DNA from: Mesostigma viride
Taxonomy: Eukaryota > Streptophyta > Mesostigmatophyceae > Mesostigmatales > Mesostigmataceae
Assembly (NCBI GenBank): GCA_009746045.1
Contig: RPFO01000199.1
Coordinates: 852,986 to 916,985, forward strand
DNA length: 64,000 nucleotides
Direction of reading: 5' to 3'
The position numbers were made by a program, and so were the translations under genes. This document shows, in pieces, positions 35,060 to 46,289 of the stretch. The notes under the pieces were generated by a model that had not been told where the DNA came from, did not search any database, and saw only the letters and a program-made list of their open reading frames with translations. Every line of letters starts with the position of its first letter. Position 1 is the first letter of the stretch.

Positions 35060-35405
35060 GAACTCGGCTTTGAGAATGGGTGAGAAATGGTGAGAAAAAG
35101 GGTGAGAAAGGTGAGAAAAAGGGTGAGAAATGGGTGAGAATGGGTGAGAAAGGTGAGAAAAAAGGGTGAGAATGGGGTGAGAATGGGTGAGAAAACACGT
35201 TTCTCACCCGGGTGAGATTGCCCCAAAAAGGTGAAAAAAGGGGAATAACGTGAGAAAAATCTCAAAAAACAGGACGTGAGATAAGTGAGAAAAACGGGAG
35301 GTGTGAAACGTGAGAAAAGTGAGAAAATCAGGACGTGAGAAAAGTGAGAAAAGTGAGAAAAACAGGACGTGAGAAAAGTGAGAAAAGTGAGAAAACACAG
35401 CGCTG
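35060..35405 (+). repeat. CACTA left subterminal GGTGAGAAA array
   Basis: About 30 irregular copies of (G)GTGAGAA(A), with ACGTGAGAAAAGTGAGAAAA towards the inner side. They probably bind the element's accessory protein, by analogy with En/Spm subterminal motifs; that role is inferred. Confidence 0.85.
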
Positions 35406-37755
35406 AAAAACACACCCATAATGCAATATGCTGGCAGCAGACACATGCATGCAGTGCCAGTAACAACCGCTGTTCAAAACAGCACGAACAATAATGATTT
35501 TTTCATTAAATGTTTGAATAATTTTAATGTTTACAGCTGCAAGAACCCATTGATTCAACTATTCAACACTGTTATGGCGTTATGTACATCTTCGGCATTC
35601 AAATATGCCTTTTCAACACAGTCTGTTATGGCGTTATGACATCTTCGGCATTCAATGCCTGTTCAACACAGTCTGTTATGGCGTTATGACATCTTCCGCA
35701 TTCAATGCCTATCATCAAATACTATATGGTAGCTAGCTAACAAAGCGGGCCGGTCGACAGGGCGTCACATGCTGACTTGAAAGTGGAACCGCTTGCATTT
35801 TACTCTCGTGGTCCCTGCAAGAAATAAAGCAAACCGACACAATATACGCAAGAGGAAAAGAAATCAGATCCTTGACATAGATGTAAGCGTTCTACAAGGA
35901 AGAGCTCACCAGCACCTAACGGTCCATGCAGCAAATGTGTAGAACCCAACACTCACTCTTATGGCAAAGCAGCCCCATGTGGCAAGGCAGCACCATACAC
36001 ATGAATCACACCATGCGCCAGATGTCACACGAGCAAGGCACAACGTTGTCGTCGGATCAGAAAGCAACAAGCGTGAAAACGCTAGCGGCCCAAATCTGAG
36101 ATTCCGCGGAACACAGAAAATAAGAAAGCTCAGAAGCTACCAGCAAGGGATCGAACATATGACCTTTGGCATGATTTCGCGGCTGTGTGAGTCTCCTGAT
36201 CCGAAGGCATCTCACGTAATGAACGTTTCGAAACAGCCAAACTGCGGAAAATCTCTTACCGGAGAGAGTTGCCAATATCAAGGAGACAACCAGCGCAGGC
36301 CAGAAATCGGGAGAATCCGGACCATGGTAGCTCGAGCCTGCCGTTATCTTGTCCGCGTTTTCGAGTCGTGCAGGATTATGAATATGAATGGAGATGGAAA
36401 TGTGTAGCCTTGTGCATTGAAATTACGGCTGGCTGACGTGAAGAGCGACTACATGACCTACACGGTGGGTCCGGAAACGGCTTGCTTGATTGTGTTTCAT
36501 CGTGGGCAACGAGTCCAACAACTACTTTCTCTGGGCGGCAAACTGCGGCAAATTGAACGCAAACCTCATCATGAAATCTTGACCGTCGAAATGTAACAAT
36601 CCGACGACTTATGCAGTATGCCGCGTAATTTTCTGTTGCGGGAGAGCCGTTGGGCCGGTTCCCGACGCGGGCGACCAGTGGTTTGCGTTAAGTTAACTTA
36701 GCTGAAGTTCCCCAAGCCGCATGATGGCTCTCATCGACGGCCTCAGTCTATTGACGCGTCGGCCCGATTTTGGCGGCACCCAATTTGACCCCAACGGCAC
36801 CTACCGACAAAGGGCATACGTACGTTTCACGCGCACCACGACCTTCGAGCTCTGCTATGGCGGTGGTGCCGTGGGGCCCGCATCAGACTGCGGGCCCTTA
36901 TCTGCTTTGGCGGTGCTGCCGTTGGGCCCGCATCAGAATTCAGGCCCTTTATGCATGCGGGCCATTAATGCATGTTACTTTTTTAGTCTTCTGCATACAA
37001 ATATGAAGCAATGAGGTCGTGTCCTCTGGATTTTTGCACTGCAAATGGCATTTGCACCGTGTGCAGTTCCTGGACGTTTGGAAACATGCATGATGGCATG
37101 TGGCTAATGTAATGACTGACTAGCTAGACCGTTTCAGTGGTTTTTCATTTGCGGGTATTTCCTCGTAAATGGTGGGAAAGCGATCGCAGCAATGGTTCTC
37201 ACCACTAGACACTCCCGGCCAGTGAAGCTCGAAAAACACGCCCTGATCAAGCAAGCTGTTTCCGGCCCCACTGTATAGGTCATCTTACAGTCGCTCTTTG
37301 CGTAAGCCAGCCATAATTTCAATGAACAAGGCTACACATTTGCATACTCTTTGCTTGGTTATCGGTGTGCCTTTGTTTGGATGCAGGGGGGATCGCTGTG
37401 CTGACACAACGCGCCGCAAGGGATTTGCTGGTAGAAGATGCCCTTCCCAAGGCTGATTACAGCGACCCTGCGAATGGCGACGAGGCCTACTGGTGAGCCT
37501 TGTTTTTTGCAAATGCTACTTACGCCGTCTGCTTTGGTTATTTTAATTCAGTCCTATTGAAAGGCGCCTTGGGATTAGCCATGCAATCATGTTTTACTGT
37601 CACAAAGCCAGCCCTAGTAATTAATATCTAGTTTGTTTGGTTTTACCCATCCGGGTGCCATGATCTTGCCGCCAGTAAAAGCGTCCTGTGTTGTATCGTT
37701 CTATTTTTTTTAATAACCAATACTTAATAATAATACTCTTTGCTGGGTTATCGGT

Positions 37756-38715
37756 GTGCGTTTGTTTGAATGCAGGCGAGATCGCTGTGCTGACACAACG
37801 TTCAACGTGATTGCATGGGCATCATTAAACCTGACGCCGCTTGTGCCGCAAGGCATTGTAGCGGCGTGTGGGGGCGTGAAGCGCTACGCGGATTCTTTCC
37901 ACAAAGTCAGGATACACGGGTTCAACTACCGCACAGAGGCTGCGGACCAATCCCTGGGAAAGCGGCACAAGAATGCGGGAGTTGCGGTGCATGGCCCGGG
38001 CGGTGTAGACTTTGGTTTCATCACACACATTCTGAAGGCCAGGTTAGAGTACCCACGAGGGGGCTGGGAATGGCAGCTGTTGTTGAAGGTGGAGCTTTTT
38101 GATCGCCTTCATGTCGCTCACCTGCCCCACGAGAGGTTGGTGGTCATCAGCAGCGCACAGGCCCCCAGGTCGTCGCGCCTTGTGTTGCCAGGTGCAGTGA
38201 GCTCAGTTGGGTATGTCGTCGATGAATGCTATGCTCCCGAAATGGTGGTAATCCCTGCCAAACTGCCATGGAGCATGGCACACCAGGCGCAATCTTCCCT
38301 CAGTAACCATGTGTATCACAGCGTGGCAGCAGATTTCCCCACCATGCCGCAGTTTGAAGTGATTGAGGAGGGTGAGCCGATGCCACCGCCTAGTGGCAAG
38401 AAGAAAGGCAAGAAGAAGGGGTCCAAGAAGAAGAAGAAGGTGGCAGCGGCAGACGTAGGTGATGGCGACGTGGTGCGCCGCGCTGGCAAGGCACCTGCTC
38501 GAGGGCGCAGCCGCAAGCGTGGTGCTCCCACAGATGCTGGACCTAGCCAGCCCACCGTTGTAATTGAGGAGGTCCCTATGGCAAAGAGGGCCAGTGGAAG
38601 GCAGCGTAAAGCTGTGAACTATTGCGACACTAGTGGGGATGACACTATGTCATCAGAAGATGATGTTGATGCAAGCAACCCCTCGGACAGCAGTTCTGAA
38701 GAAGATGACTTTTGA
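37756..38715 (+). CDS. CACTA-associated protein, DUF4216-like C-terminal part
   Basis: A 319-codon frame inside the CACTA element; the first ~10 codons probably overlap an intron end (acceptor near 37786). The central part, FHKVRIHGFNYRTEAADQS... KNAGVAVHGPGGVDFGFITHI ... LLLKVELFDR, has the order of the DUF4216 region that follows TNP2-type CACTA transposases (a GFRFRT-like motif, a gap, then VLFKCDWFD). It ends in a basic GKKKGKKKGSKKKKK tract, a KRASGRQRK motif and an acidic Ser/Asp-rich tail. The catalytic transposase domain is not visible, so the element looks decayed. Family assignment is by pattern only. Confidence 0.5.
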   Translation: MRLFECRRDRCADTTFNVIAWASLNLTPLVPQGIVAACGGVKRYADSFHKVRIHGFNYRTEAADQSLGKRHKNAGVAVHGPGGVDFGFITHILKARLEYPRGGWEWQLLLKVELFDRLHVAHLPHERLVVISSAQAPRSSRLVLPGAVSSVGYVVDECYAPEMVVIPAKLPWSMAHQAQSSLSNHVYHSVAADFPTMPQFEVIEEGEPMPPPSGKKKGKKKGSKKKKKVAAADVGDGDVVRRAGKAPARGRSRKRGAPTDAGPSQPTVVIEEVPMAKRASGRQRKAVNYCDTSGDDTMSSEDDVDASNPSDSSSEEDDF

Positions 38716-38849
38716 TTTAATTTGGGCATGACAGCATTGTTTATGGAATGATGTGCTGTTTTATATTGTATGACAACCCTATATTGCACCTTTGTGCACC
38801 CTACAATGCATATCAAAGTGGTGTTGAGTTTTTTTTTCACGTTAAGGAC

Positions 38850-39215
38850 TTAATGAAATAAAGCTCATGATTTTTCTCGTGTTACACTCTTGGTGAGAAA
38901 TTTCTCACCACGTTGACTTGTGATTTTTCTCGTGTTAGTGATTTTTCTCGTGTTGGTGAGAAACTTCTCAATTTTCTCAATTTTCTCAATCTTTCTGCCT
39001 TTTTCTCACCCATTCTCACCTTTTTTCTCACTTTAGGGTTTTTTCTCACCCCAATCTCACCAAAACGCCCTTTTTCTCACCAAAATCTCACCCTGGTGAG
39101 ATTTTTTGCCTAGCGTTTGCGGAAAAAAATTGAGATTTTTCTCAATTTTCTCAAAAAATTCTCACAAAAGGTGAGAAAATTGAGGGTTTTGAGAATTTTC
39201 TCAGAAATTGAGTTC
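38850..39215 (-). repeat. CACTA right subterminal TTTCTCACC array
   Basis: Inverse-oriented counterpart of the left array: TTTCTCACC, TTTCTCGTGTTAG and TTTTCTCAA motifs, ending at the right terminus. Confidence 0.85.
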
Positions 39216-40855
39216 CTAGTGCAGAGAGATGCTCTCTGTTGAGAAGCCATGCCCTAGCTCTTGTATAGATCCCCTAGCTCTTGGTGGATGCCAACGCGAC
39301 GTACACCCTGCATGCCCGTGGGACGCGGGGGCTGCATGTATGCGCCGCGCCTAACCGATAGCAATGCCAACACCCCCCTACTTGAGCAACTACTCACTGA
39401 GGGGGACTTGACTGCTGCCAATACGCTGTTTGCTAAACCGCCTGATGCACTAGTGACCTTTGTGGGCCCCATGCGCAGGGCGGCCATGGCTCGATGCTCC
39501 CTCGGCGGCGATGTGTATGCTTGGACTACATACTTGTGCGCAAGTGCTGGCGCTCTTCCGTCACCGATGCCCGTACGCTGACCACCCCCAGTGTCGCATC
39601 GGATCACCGCATGGTCACTGCAAACTTGCGCCGGCTACGTCTTCAGGCCCCTGCGCGCCGCCGCCCCCGGCCCCGCCCTAGCTGACTGGACCTGCTTACG
39701 CCCCGTCCGTGGGCGCAGGGAGAAGTGGTCAGAGGATGACATACGCCGCGATGCAATCAGGTCTGCCTTCGTGGACGCGCAACCTTTGATGTACCTGGAT
39801 GCAGATCGCGGTGTGGATCTCACGCCACCGTACGAACTGTTCATGCGATCGGTGGAGCTTGGCTCTAAGCTTCTCCCCGAGCAACCCCGCGCCCGACCAA
39901 CCCCGCTCTAGTACCTGCGCGACGCCCGGGTGGTTGCCGCCCGGCTGGCGGCCGCGCTAGCGCAGGCCCGCCGCCGCGGGGAGGACCTGTACCCGTACCA
40001 GGAACGGCTTACTCAAGCATATACTGCCAGAATATACTGCCGCACATGCGGAGGAGGTGGAGACACTTCAATGCCGCAGAAATCAATCGCCACACGGCCG
40101 CCAACCAGCACAAGGCGGCCTGGCACTCTCTCCACCGTCTTACCGGACGCCGGGAAACGCAACGGGCTGACATCCCAGGCACCCCCAGTGAACGCCTTGA
40201 GATTTGGTTCAGCTCCCAGGCCAAACTATCGGGGGCCCCTGGCCCGCCCCCCCCGCTTGACCCCGCTGCATGCAGCTGCACGCCCTGCGCGGCCAGCCGA
40301 GGCGGCCCCATTGAGCCCCCGCAGGCGCCCACCAGTGAGACGGACTACCTGGTCCCACCGCTCTCCGGCGCCCGGCTAGTGTACGTGGACGGCCCCCACG
40401 ACGAGTGGACTCAGTCCCCAGGAATGGGCTGCTGCCATCTCCACCCTCCGCAATGATGCTGCCATGGGAGCGGACAATATTTCACCGGAGGTGGTTAAGA
40501 TGCCTGAGCTTGAGCCTTTCCTCCGGGGTGTTTGCAACCGGATTCTACGAGACGGCCCCGCCCTAGGTTGTGAAATACGTCGGTACGTCAAATACGTCGC
40601 GGCCTCCAACATACGGGTACATACGTAGACCCCGGCAGAATACGTCGGCTTGAATACGGCAAAATACGACAGTGTGCAATTCGGCCTTTAGAGCATGGTT
40701 ATGAATGGGCCTTTTGGGTTGAGGCTTTAGGGTATAGTTATGCAATATGGTTACCACTCATGGCAAGGTGCAGTCAAGTCAGAACACTGACAACCATTAC
40801 CATGCATGAATGAGACAACGAGCTATCAAATCTGATCATCCTATATCAAAATGGG

Positions 40856-41522
40856 TCATGAATGAATAACTAATTGCCTTGTCTTTTGCTTCTGAAGAAG
40901 TTTGCCTGCCAGTAGCCACCGACTGGGAGCAGTGATCAGCCCTTTGTACTGACTCAGGCCGGAAATCATCGCCTTGAAAGAGCGGCTCTGAGCCGCGTGA
41001 AAGGAAATTGCGTTCTCAACAAAGAAGTTGGCCACCAGGAGCTGGCACTCCTCTTCGTTTGTGGGGTTCACAAACCTCGTGATTGTCTGCTGGCGACGAT
41101 CACCTGCAATGGCCGACCCCGAAGCAAGGCCCTGGCCGCTCTCCGCCACTGCCCTGAAGCTCAGGTGCCGCTGCTTCTTCGCCTTCAGCCCGGCCTTCTT
41201 GCCCACAACGCCTGGAATTCTAGCTTCCGTTTCTGCCCAATCTTTGCGTCAGGGCCGCAGGCGTCTATGCCCTGCCCTGCGATGCTCGCAAAATGTGCGC
41301 GCATCCTGGTCGCACTGATCTGCTTGCCATCGCCACTGGTAAAATTGTGGCCGCAAAATGAGTGCAGCTAAACTTGACCTGCGAAACCGTATTTCCCAGA
41401 GCATCCTTCACCGTGACAGTCTTTTTTTCTACAAATTTATGCTCCGGCACTTTGTGTGGCATGGCTGCAAAAAAACGTTTGACAATTACTAGCACAAAAT
41501 CCGATGGCACACCGCCATACAA
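40856..41522 (-). pseudogene. hAT transposase, N-terminal remnant
   Basis: Two overlapping frames on the - strand join into one product. It has a start near 41522 (MYGGVPSDFVLVIVKRFFAA), a BED-like segment KFSCTHFAATI...CAHILRASQG, then in another frame KAGLKAKKQRHLSFRA and NPTNEEECQLLVANFFVENA, typical of the region before DUF659. It ends at 40856 without the catalytic or dimerisation parts. At least one frameshift (about 41205-41270) and loss of the C-terminus make it non-functional. Confidence 0.6.
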
Positions 41523-41636
41523 TATTCATCATACAGGCTATATTACGTGCCACACGTTCCCAACACAGCTGGCATTTTCATCTTGCTGGCACTCTCTCCG
41601 TGTATGGAAATTTCATTTAGCTTGCCAACTGCCAAG

Positions 41637-42079
41637 TAAGTAAGTAAGTAAGTACTTTTGTGTCATGCGCAAAGGCATGCCACGGAGTACTATGCTAATC
41701 TCATTAGAAAAATAATTACACAAAAGTTTAAACAAATATCGTCTGCATCATCCCCCAACCGTTAAGCACTAGATGGGGATGTAATCCTCATCCGAGCTGT
41801 CCTCTACTGTAATGGCAGACGAGGCGGTAGTGTAGTAGCGGCTATCCTCAGGACCAATAACCTCCACCTGCGGACTTCTACCCTGGCTAGCAACGGGCCG
41901 CGGGGCCCGTGGGGAGAAAACAGGAGCATACCCCTCGGGAACTAGGTGCTTATCGCAGATGGCAGCCCATTTCTCCTTGTCAATCATGCGGGCGCGGAGT
42001 ACGGATAGTCCCAGAAGCCCTGCATCTTCAAGCACTTGTGTCACATAGGTCCGGGTCGCGCAAGTTTGCCAGTGGCAGT
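41637..42079 (-). mobile_element. 5'-truncated LINE inside the hAT-like element
   Basis: Reverse-strand LINE 3' end with (TAAG)4 tail and the SSDEDYIPI C-terminus. It is flanked by a perfect 15-bp target duplication TTGCCAACTGCCAAG (41622-41636 and 42080-42094). The truncation falls within the segment equivalent to 43770 of the + strand copy. Confidence 0.88.
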
Positions 42080-44199
42080 TTGCCAACTGCCAAGTCATTA
42101 TGTCAGTCAGTCAGTAAGGTTATTCTTGCACAAGTCATTATGAACTGGAGCATGACTGGACTCAGGACTGACGAAAAGCCTAGTTCGTAGTAATCGAGCC
42201 TAGTTTGCATAGTAGAAGATCTTGGGGGAGGTAGGCGCCGCGCCACCTTCCGGCTGGCCTCGCGCCAAGCACTGCCCCGGCTCGAACCTCGAAAATTGCC
42301 CAAGTCCAAATCACGTATTAGGGACCAAATACGCGTATAATACGCCGGGGCCCAAAAAACGCGTATTGCCGTATTTATTTTGACAATACGCACGTATTTC
42401 ACAACCTAGTAGGCCCCGCCGACGTATTGGAAGACCGCTGTCCGGCCGGTCATGCTCTACAAGGGCAAGGGGTCCGCCGCGGATACCGGCAACAGTACCG
42501 CGGCGTATGCCTCCAAAGCTGCGTGCTGAAAGTCTTCATGCGTCTCCTGCTGAACCGCATGCGCGCCAGCCTCGATCCCCACCTAGGTGAGTCCCAGATG
42601 GGCTTCATTGTTGGTCGCAATTGTGTTATGGTCACCATTACCGCGCGCCGCCTGATCGAGGAAATAGTGGGCCGCCTGCATGGCCCCCGGCCTCTTGCCA
42701 TTGCTATTGATCTTCGTGGATTACACCAAGGCATTCGATACGGTTATATGGGATCGACGCCCTGTGGGTGGTCCTTCACCTGTTCGACCGTGTCTTATCG
42801 TACATCGTTGAGATCATCTGCCAGTTCTATATGAAGGGTCCCAAGCCCAGGTCCGTACCGCCGACGGCGTCACTTCGGCGTTCCCCCTGCACACCGGGGT
42901 GTGGCAGGGCTGTGTGCTCTCCCCATATCTATTCATCATTATGGTGGACTATATTATGCGGAGTGCACAAGCCCGCTTCGCCCGGGTGGAGCCGGGCGCC
43001 CGCCGGGGATCGAGGTCACGGAGTACGCCAGCTACGGCGTGGTTGACCCACCCTACCGCCTGAGCGATCTGATCTACGCTGATGACACGACGCTCGTGGA
43101 AACCCCGGAGTCGGCAGCCCAACTCTGGCTAGACAGCTTATCACTGGAAGCGCGGGCGGTGGGGCTTATGATCAGCTAGCAAGAAAACGGAGGTCATGGC
43201 CATCGGCTTCCCTGCTGGGATAGCCCCATCCACCCTCCTCTTGCTGGACGGCAGCCCTGTCCCCCCGGCGACTCGCTTCAAGCTCCTTGGCAGCTGGCTT
43301 CCCTCCACGGCCGACGACATCAACACCCGCATTGGCCAGGCCTGGGCGGCCCTCCGCCGCCTCGACAGGTTCTGGACCTGCTGCTACCTGAGTGAGCGAC
43401 GCAAGCGCATTCTGTTCAAGGCCCTTGTCCTCAGCATCCTCCTTTATGGCTGCGAGGCGTACGTGGACCCTGGACCAGGCGCTGAGCCAGCAGCTTGACG
43501 GCACCGTCACTCGAATGCTCCGTCATATCCTAGGCGTTCGCTACCAAGAACGCCGCACCCGGGCCGAGCTCTACTGCGAGCTCCCTCTTGTCACCCATAC
43601 CATCCGACACCGCCGCCTCCTCTTTGCCAGCCATCTTGCCCGCACAGACCAGGTGAATACCGATGTGGGCCCTCAGTGCCGGGGGGCTTAAGACGGGCCA
43701 ACCAGGTAGACACCTCCTCCTATGGCAGGGTCCCCTTGTCCCATCGCAACCCACTGGCAAACGCGACCCGAACCTATATGTGACACAACTGCTTGAAGAT
43801 GCAGGGCTTCTGGGACTATCCGTACTCCGCGCCCGCATGATTGACAAGGAGGAATGGGCTGCCATCTGCGATAAGCACCTTGATCCTGAGGGGTATGCTC
43901 CTGTTTTCTCCCCACGGGCCCCGCGGCCCGTTGCTAGCCAGGGTAGAAGTCCGCAGGTGGAGGTTATTGGTCCTGAGGACAGCCGCTACACTACCGCCTC
44001 GTCTGCCATTTATACAGTAGAGGACAGCTCAGATGAGGATTACATCCCCATCTAGTGCTTAACGGTTGGGGGATGATGCAGACGATACTTGTTTAAACTT
44101 TTGTGTAATTATTTTTCTAATGAGATTAGCATAGTACTCCGTGGCATGCCTTTGCGCATGACACGCAAGTACTTACTTACTTATTAACGCTGCTGTAAC

Positions 44200-45000
44200 A
44201 AGAGATGCCACGACAAAACAACTACAGCCGGCATGGGACACTCGATCCACACCGCAGAATGAAGTAAAACAGCCTAATAACCGTGCTGCGCTGCAAAGTC
44301 AGCTCGTGTGCGGCGGAGCAAGATGTCAGCCATAGCCCGGGTAATCGCTACCGAGGCGTTGGCGCCCAACACGATGTCCAGGTCCGTGCTGACCAAGGGG
44401 CCCGCTGGCCCTCCAGGTCCAGGCGGTCCTCCCGGAGCCGGCAGCACTCCTTAAAGAAGCCGGCGGTCAGGGTCCCCATGGCCCCGAACTCCTCCAAGAC
44501 CAAGGGCACCATACGGTGCATGGTGCCCGACGTCCGCCGGCCATAGGCCGTGAGCTTGGCCCGCTCAGCCCGATCCGCCGTGTAGCCCAGCGCCTGGGAT
44601 GCACCAACCACATGGCTACGGAGCCAAGGGGCAAGCCACAGAAACGTCAATGAGCAAGTGCCGGCTGCCTGAGCCCTCAAAGTCTGAATATATATGTTAA
44701 AAATATAATTACTTACAGCAGAGTGAAATCACTCAAACCAAAGCAAACGCCCAGCTATAAACCTATATACAGAGCCATGTCAAAGCTCTATACTACGATA
44801 AGACCAATGGAAACGCCTAACGGGAGGAACCTAATAGCCCTGCTGCACCGCAAAATCAGCCCGCGTACGGCGGAGCATGATGTCAGCCATGGCCCGAGTC
44901 AGCGCCACCGACAAGCGCTGACGCCAATATGACGTCCAGGTCCGCGCCGACCATGGGGCCCGCTGGCCCTCCAGGTCCAGCCGGTCCTCCCGACTGAATA
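44200..45000 (-). pseudogene. Second LINE family, two truncated 3' copies
   Basis: Two reverse-strand copies lie in a row (about 44275-44690 and 44714-44995) and share the block starting near TGATGTCAGCCATGGCCCG. The longer one reads AERAKLTAYGRRTSGTMHRM... LVLEEFGAMGTLTAGFF, a pattern seen in C-terminal parts of non-LTR retrotransposon ORF2s. Each copy is bordered by a GAATATATAT-type simple tail. The 44714-44831 block is also present at 23430-23547. Confidence 0.6.
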
Positions 45001-45003
45001 TAT

Positions 45004-45358
45004 ATTTAGCGGATGGGGCCGCCCTCTACTCACCCAACCACCGCCCCGACATTACCGTGCTTGACTACCGGATGGGCAGGGTTGCCACCTGCTCATCGAT
45101 GTCACCGTGGCTCGGTCGCTCTTCGGTCGCCACATCCTCCGGGCGGCTGTGGATGCCGGCGCTGCAGCCGCTGTGGCTGAGCGCGACAAGTTTGCCTCCT
45201 ACGGCAATGTGGGGCCCCACCGGCCGGCCATCCGCTTTGTCCTTGAGGAGTCCGCCTCGACCTCGAGGGTCAGACCGCCCCGTGGTCTGCCCGCACGTGG
45301 TCCTCGTATTGATCCTCCCACCTCCGTAACTTATCATTCTCAACGAATATATATCTAG
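45004..45358 (+). pseudogene. Related LINE C-terminal fragment, opposite strand
   Basis: Reads DITVLDYRMGRVAT, then in the next frame LFGRHILRAAVDAGAAAAV, AERDKFASYGNVGPHRPA and IRFVLEESA. The AERDK...Y-n-FVLEE order parallels AERAKLTAYG-n-LVLEEFG of the neighbouring family-2 copies. It is broken by at least one frameshift and ends at CGAATATATATCTAG. Confidence 0.55.
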
Positions 45359-45369
45359 TTGTCTCACTT

Positions 45370-46289
45370 AATATACATAAAAACACAGATCGCAGTTAGA
45401 TTAGCATTGTAAGAGAGATTGCAAGAGAATGATGATCAAACCAGTTAATTGCATTGATAATTCATACATGGCTTCTCGGTGCCATGCAATCAATAGTTGT
45501 CTCGGCATGGATGCGATGTTATTCCACATGCATGTCTGGCCTCAGTTGTGCATCCCGAGTAGGTGGCAGTTTACACCCACCCCCTGCAGGTTGTTGCCTA
45601 GAATGTATTAAAAACCATATGCCCCTTCTCAGGCCTGGATATGTACATCCTCCCCACGGAGGTATGTGTTCTTAATTAATTTTATTAATTAATGTCTGGC
45701 CTGGCGGATGGGTACAATGCCTAAGTCTCGGCCAAACTAGCGGGGGATGTTAATAACCTTTTCTCGCAATCGATTGCCACAACAAGTGGGCCACAAATAA
45801 AATCTTGATCTCCATGAGGCCAACATTTTCCGCCGACCATTGTGTAGCATCCGCAAAGTAAGCCAAGGGTTAGTCAATGTACCCTTGACTGTCGACAAGG
45901 TGCCTTTGGGAAGCAAAAACCTTTGAAGGGAAAAAAGATGCTAGGGGTTAACTGGCACCTTCCAGGCTTGCATCGTGTACAGTGAAGAAAGCATCACACA
46001 CGTTATAAGCAGAGCCCGTGCATTGGCAAACACCTATCCAGCAAGCAGTAACCATTGTCAACACAATTCTACCCATTTACAGTCCCTTGATGGCACGCCG
46101 TATGTCCTCCAAATGTGGTGGCAGTTGTGGCTGCTGCATTTGGGGCTTCCACCCTGCCATTTCCGAGCAAGATTACACCAGAACACACGACAGCAGCTGG
46201 GTTAGGGCTACACAGTTAAAATCTTAGCGAAGATTATGCACAGGGATACAAATACCAAAAGGCTCACAAGGACAGCAGGCGGAGTTAGT
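45370..46289. other. Gene-poor stretch
   Basis: Mixed-composition sequence downstream of the ICME-like gene. It includes a TTAATTAATTTTATTAATTA run near 45673. No gene or repeat family was recognised. Confidence 0.4.

Larger units (their letters stand above)
35054..39221 (+). mobile_element. CACTA (En/Spm-type) DNA transposon, 4.17 kb
   Basis: It begins CACTAGGAACTC (35054) and ends with the exact inverse GAGTTCCTAGTG (39221), the diagnostic CACTA terminus. The flanking dinucleotide CA occurs on both sides. The first ~340 bases are arrays of GGTGAGAAA-type motifs, and the last ~370 bases hold the same motif inverted (TTTCTCACC), as in the subterminal transposase-binding regions of CACTA elements. 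Inside is a + strand ORF with DUF4216-like character. There is also an internal duplication: 37342-37412 repeats at 37731-37801, including a splice-acceptor-like GTTTGAATGCAG. Confidence 0.85.
40563..42411 (-). mobile_element. hAT-like element nested in the LINE
   Basis: Perfect 18-bp terminal inverted repeat CTAGGTTGTGAAATACGT at both ends. The LINE sequence GGCCCCGCC is duplicated on each side (40554-40562 and 42412-42420), with two extra bases (TA) on the right. ACGTATT-type repeats fill the subterminal regions. Inside is the N-terminal part of a hAT transposase on the - strand and a further LINE insertion. Confidence 0.75.
39240..44190 (+). pseudogene. LINE (APE endonuclease-reverse transcriptase), interrupted and frameshifted
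   Basis: Longest LINE copy. The endonuclease C-terminal part includes LTAANTLFAKPPDALVTFVG (about 39410-39470), LDYILVRK and the catalytic-type SDH motif at 39599-39607. The RT part includes QMGFIVGRNCVMVTITARRL, DYTKAFDTVIWD (42718-42753), WQGCVLSPYLFIIMVDYIM (about 42900) and the active-site YADD at 43075-43086. The thumb and C-terminal regions follow to SSDEDYIPI at 44052. The 3' UTR ends in (ACTT)n near 44180. Several frameshifts break the frame, and a hAT-like element (40563-42409) splits it between linker and RT. ORF1 is missing. Confidence 0.87.

Noticed and set aside
36119-36280. tRNA gene on the - strand, from a TGTTCGATCCC box B-like sequence
   Set aside because: No convincing A box, acceptor stem or cloverleaf could be folded around it.
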